Both the position numbers and the translations under genes were made by a program. The notes below the pieces were generated by a model that was not told the DNA's origin, did no database searches, and saw only the letters and a list, made by a program, of their open reading frames with translations. DNA of 32,877 nt, taken from NCBI GenBank assembly GCA_028715865.1, contig JAQUQY010000001.1, forward strand, positions 1 through 32,877. The letters are read 5' to 3'. Source of the DNA: Syntrophales bacterium (GTDB lineage: Bacteria > Desulfobacterota > Syntrophia > Syntrophales > UBA2210). Position 1 is the stretch's first letter, and every line of letters begins with the position of its first letter. Shown piece after piece: positions 30,960 through 32,877 of the stretch.

Positions 30960-31134
30960 AGGAGTTCCGTAAGGCCTCTCAAGGGAAGAATCGCGCAACT
31001 ACTTATATTAGATACGTCCCCATGCTGCCCAAAAAACGGGCAATGTGTCAGCAGTTTTTGCTGTCTGCCTACTTACGTTGTTCACCAACAGGTCTGTCAA
31101 CAGCCCCTTCCACATGACTGTTGATTCATGGCTG

Positions 31135-32211
31135 TCAGGGCCCTATCCTGACCCGCCAGCCAAAGGGATCGTCGCTTTCACCATACTGAAGCGCGAGAAT
31201 TTCATCGTAAAGCTTCCTGGTCAGGGGACCCACGTTGCCACCGTTGATGGAATATTCCTGATTTTTGTAGCAAATCAACCCCACAGGCGACACTACCGCT
31301 GCCGTTCCCGACGCGAAGACCTCCTTCAGCAGCCCCCGTGACAGCGCTTCTATAAGTTCATCCATAGAAACCTGCCGTTCCTCCACTTTTATGTTCCATG
31401 AACGTGCCAGCGTGATGATCGAATCGCGGGTTATGCCCGGCAGAATACTTCCCGAGAGAGGGGGTGTGATCAATGAATCGCCAAAAAGAAAAAAAATGTT
31501 GCTCGTTCCCACTTCTGCAGGGTGTCGGCGGGTCAGGGCATCGAGCCAGAGAACCTGTGTGTAGCCCTTTTCACTTGCTTCCCGGCTTGCGTACAGGCTC
31601 GCCGCATAGTTGCCAGCCGCCTTGCAGTCTCCCACGCCTCCCGGGCAAGCCCTCACATAGGTATCGCTCACGTAAATTTTTGTGGGATTGAATCCTTCAG
31701 GATAGTATGCCCCAACCGGACAGAGTATGATGAAAAACAGATAGGAGTCGGCGGGATGAACTCCCAGGGCCACCTCCGTGGCTATCATTGTTGGCCTTAT
31801 ATAAAGAGAAGTTCCACTTCCCCTGGGAATCCAGTCCTTTTCCAGATTAATCAGCGTATGAAGTGTTAGCATGAAGAAATCCGGATCCAGGAGGGGCATG
31901 CAAAGCCTCTCGGCGGACGCGTTCATTCGCCTGATATTCTCCCGGGGCCTGAAGAGATATATACTGCCATCCTTCCCCAGGTAGGCTTTCATGCCTTCGA
32001 ATATTTCCTGACCGTAATGTAGGCACATGGTAGCCGGATCGAGAGAAAAGGGGCCATAAGGAACTATTGAAGGGTCATGCCATCCCGTAGCGGACTTGTA
32101 TTTCATAATGAACATATGATCCGTGAACTTTTTACCGAAACCCAGATCGGATTCATCCAAAGGCTTGGTTTTCATTCTCTCCGTCGGGACCGTGCTGATT
32201 TTAATTTCCAT
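31135..32211 (-). CDS. ilvE: Branched-chain amino acid aminotransferase (class IV PLP enzyme)
   Basis: This 358-residue protein belongs to the long BCAT group. It has GPFSLDPATMCLHYGQEIFE, GMKAY, FRPRENIRRMNASAERLCMP, SLYIRPTMIATE, and the PLP lysine in GGVGDCKAAGNYAASL. AEVGTSNIFFLFGDSLITPP then precedes SGSILPGITRDSI, and the C-terminal phosphate-binding ASGTAAVVSPVG completes the pattern. It makes or degrades valine, leucine and isoleucine by transamination with glutamate. The length and start (MEIKISTVPTERMKTKP) match the family. No terminator is evident in the 31000-31134 gap toward lolA. Confidence 0.96.
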   Translation of the reverse strand: MEIKISTVPTERMKTKPLDESDLGFGKKFTDHMFIMKYKSATGWHDPSIVPYGPFSLDPATMCLHYGQEIFEGMKAYLGKDGSIYLFRPRENIRRMNASAERLCMPLLDPDFFMLTLHTLINLEKDWIPRGSGTSLYIRPTMIATEVALGVHPADSYLFFIILCPVGAYYPEGFNPTKIYVSDTYVRACPGGVGDCKAAGNYAASLYASREASEKGYTQVLWLDALTRRHPAEVGTSNIFFLFGDSLITPPLSGSILPGITRDSIITLARSWNIKVEERQVSMDELIEALSRGLLKEVFASGTAAVVSPVGLICYKNQEYSINGGNVGPLTRKLYDEILALQYGESDDPFGWRVRIGP

Positions 32212-32341
32212 TGGCCTTATACCCCTCTGTTGTCTGTTTTTCAGCCCCCTGATCGACTGTCAGCTATCCTTTGGCCCTTCATTTCAAAGATATTCCAAAA
32301 GCTTGTAAGCCGACCAGGCAACATGCCCGAATTTTTTAGCA

Positions 32342-32877
32342 CTAAATAACGCTACGATCAAGAGTTCTGTATTGAATGGCCTCTGAAACATGATGAGACT
32401 GGATGACAGGCTCTCCTTCAAGATCGGCTATGGTTCGGGCCACCTTGAGAATTTTAGTATAGCCACGTGCGCTGAGTCCAAGGGTGTCCATTGCCATTTC
32501 CACCAGTTCACTCCCCCCCCTTTCCATGGCGCAGTATCGTCGGATGTCCCTGGCGGCCATGCGGGCGTTATTGGGAACACCCTTTGCGAAACGCTCTTTT
32601 TGAATTTTCCTGGCTTTGTCGATTCGTTTTTTTATATCCGCAGAGGATTCTCCCCCTCCTGAATTCTCCAGGTCATTATAGCGAAGCGACGGAACTTCCA
32701 CATGAATGTCGATTCTGTCCATCAAAGGACCGGATATTCTTGACCGGTACTGACGAACCCTTTGCGGTGTGCACCTGCATGTACGCTGGGGATCAGTAAA
32801 AAAGCCACAGGGACAGGGGTTCATTGCCGCCACCAGCATGAAGCGAGCCGGATAAATTGCCGTTGCCGATGAGCGTA
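32342..32877 (-). CDS. comM: ComM/YifB-type Mg-chelatase-like AAA+ protein, C-terminal part (5' truncated by window edge)
   Basis: The frame runs in from the right edge and supplies about the last 178 residues. It has the YifB/ComM signature YPARFMLVAAMNPCPCG, four Cys around FFTDPQRTCRCTP, and the arginine-finger region RVRQYRSRISGPLMDRIDIH. The Mg_chelatase C domain (LGLSARGYTKILKVARTIAD, then IQSHHVSEAIQYR) completes it. ComM is a hexameric helicase that aids branch migration during natural transformation, though many non-competent bacteria have it. The N-terminal Lon-protease-like and Walker parts lie outside the window. It is 130 bases from ilvE on the same strand. Confidence 0.95.
   Translation of the reverse strand, partial: RSSATAIYPARFMLVAAMNPCPCGFFTDPQRTCRCTPQRVRQYRSRISGPLMDRIDIHVEVPSLRYNDLENSGGGESSADIKKRIDKARKIQKERFAKGVPNNARMAARDIRRYCAMERGGSELVEMAMDTLGLSARGYTKILKVARTIADLEGEPVIQSHHVSEAIQYRTLDRSVI

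Noticed and set aside
31045..31341. Plus-strand open frame overlapping the end of ilvE
   Set aside because: It lies mostly antisense to a clear aminotransferase gene, has no ribosome site and no protein-like pattern.
1..32877. CRISPR arrays, rRNA genes, riboswitches and further tRNAs
   Set aside because: No regularly spaced repeats, rRNA-like segments, known aptamer motifs or other cloverleaf with T-arm GTTCGA were found on either strand by eye; only selC and its 3'-end copy qualify.

Overview
The window looks like a chromosomal segment of an anaerobic Desulfobacterota (deltaproteobacterial) genome. The pointers are a TRAP dicarboxylate-type transporter, an Mrp/NBP35 ATPase fused to a NifX-like domain (MrpORP type) beside a DUF5320-type protein and a sigma-54 activator, a selenocysteine tRNA (selC), and ordinary Gram-negative envelope genes (LolA, a SurA-like chaperone, a PagL-like lipid A deacylase). 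The backbone is moderately GC-rich. One block, 11.4-13.4 kb, is clearly AT-richer. Species-level identity cannot be read from the sequence.

Layout. 1-2171: 3' end of a TRAP transporter operon (DctP fragment, DctQ, DctM). 2429-5873: a mixed set with two methyltransferases, a small exported protein, a PagL-like protein and an exported cupin. 6091-10238: a metal/Fe-S cofactor cluster on the minus strand (sigma-54 activator, a sigma-54 promoter, DUF5320-like protein, NifX-like protein, MrpORP) lying between two IS-end-like sequences. 10570-10929: cspA with its terminator and a leader hairpin. 11196-16539: a 5.3-kb integrative island bounded by a 29-bp direct repeat of the 3' end of selC. It carries a three-gene cargo operon including a TIGR04255-family protein, a ribbon-helix-helix regulator, a small protein, a Rep_trans-like replication protein and a tyrosine recombinase. 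16511-32877: selC, moeA, nadA, mfd, a SurA-like PPIase, uvrA, proA-nadD, a patatin, a DUF2905 protein, lolA, ilvE and the end of a ComM/YifB gene.

The most interesting region is the cofactor cluster. The NifX-like gene has a TGA exactly where the family has a variable residue before the RFGRA motif. The frame is otherwise intact to a 4-base overlap with mrp, and a hairpin of bacterial-SECIS-like geometry follows the TGA. The same window carries selC, so the cell should be able to insert selenocysteine. Against recoding, the neighbouring sigma-54 activator also has an in-frame premature stop (TAA, not recodable as Sec) inside its Fis helix-turn-helix, and IS remnants flank the locus. Local gene decay is therefore the main competing explanation.

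The second point of interest is the selC island. It is small and apparently complete at both ends, has rolling-circle-like replication and integration genes, and carries an uncharacterised AT-rich three-gene module that may be a defence, toxin or stress system. Its integrase lacks the canonical HxxR box.
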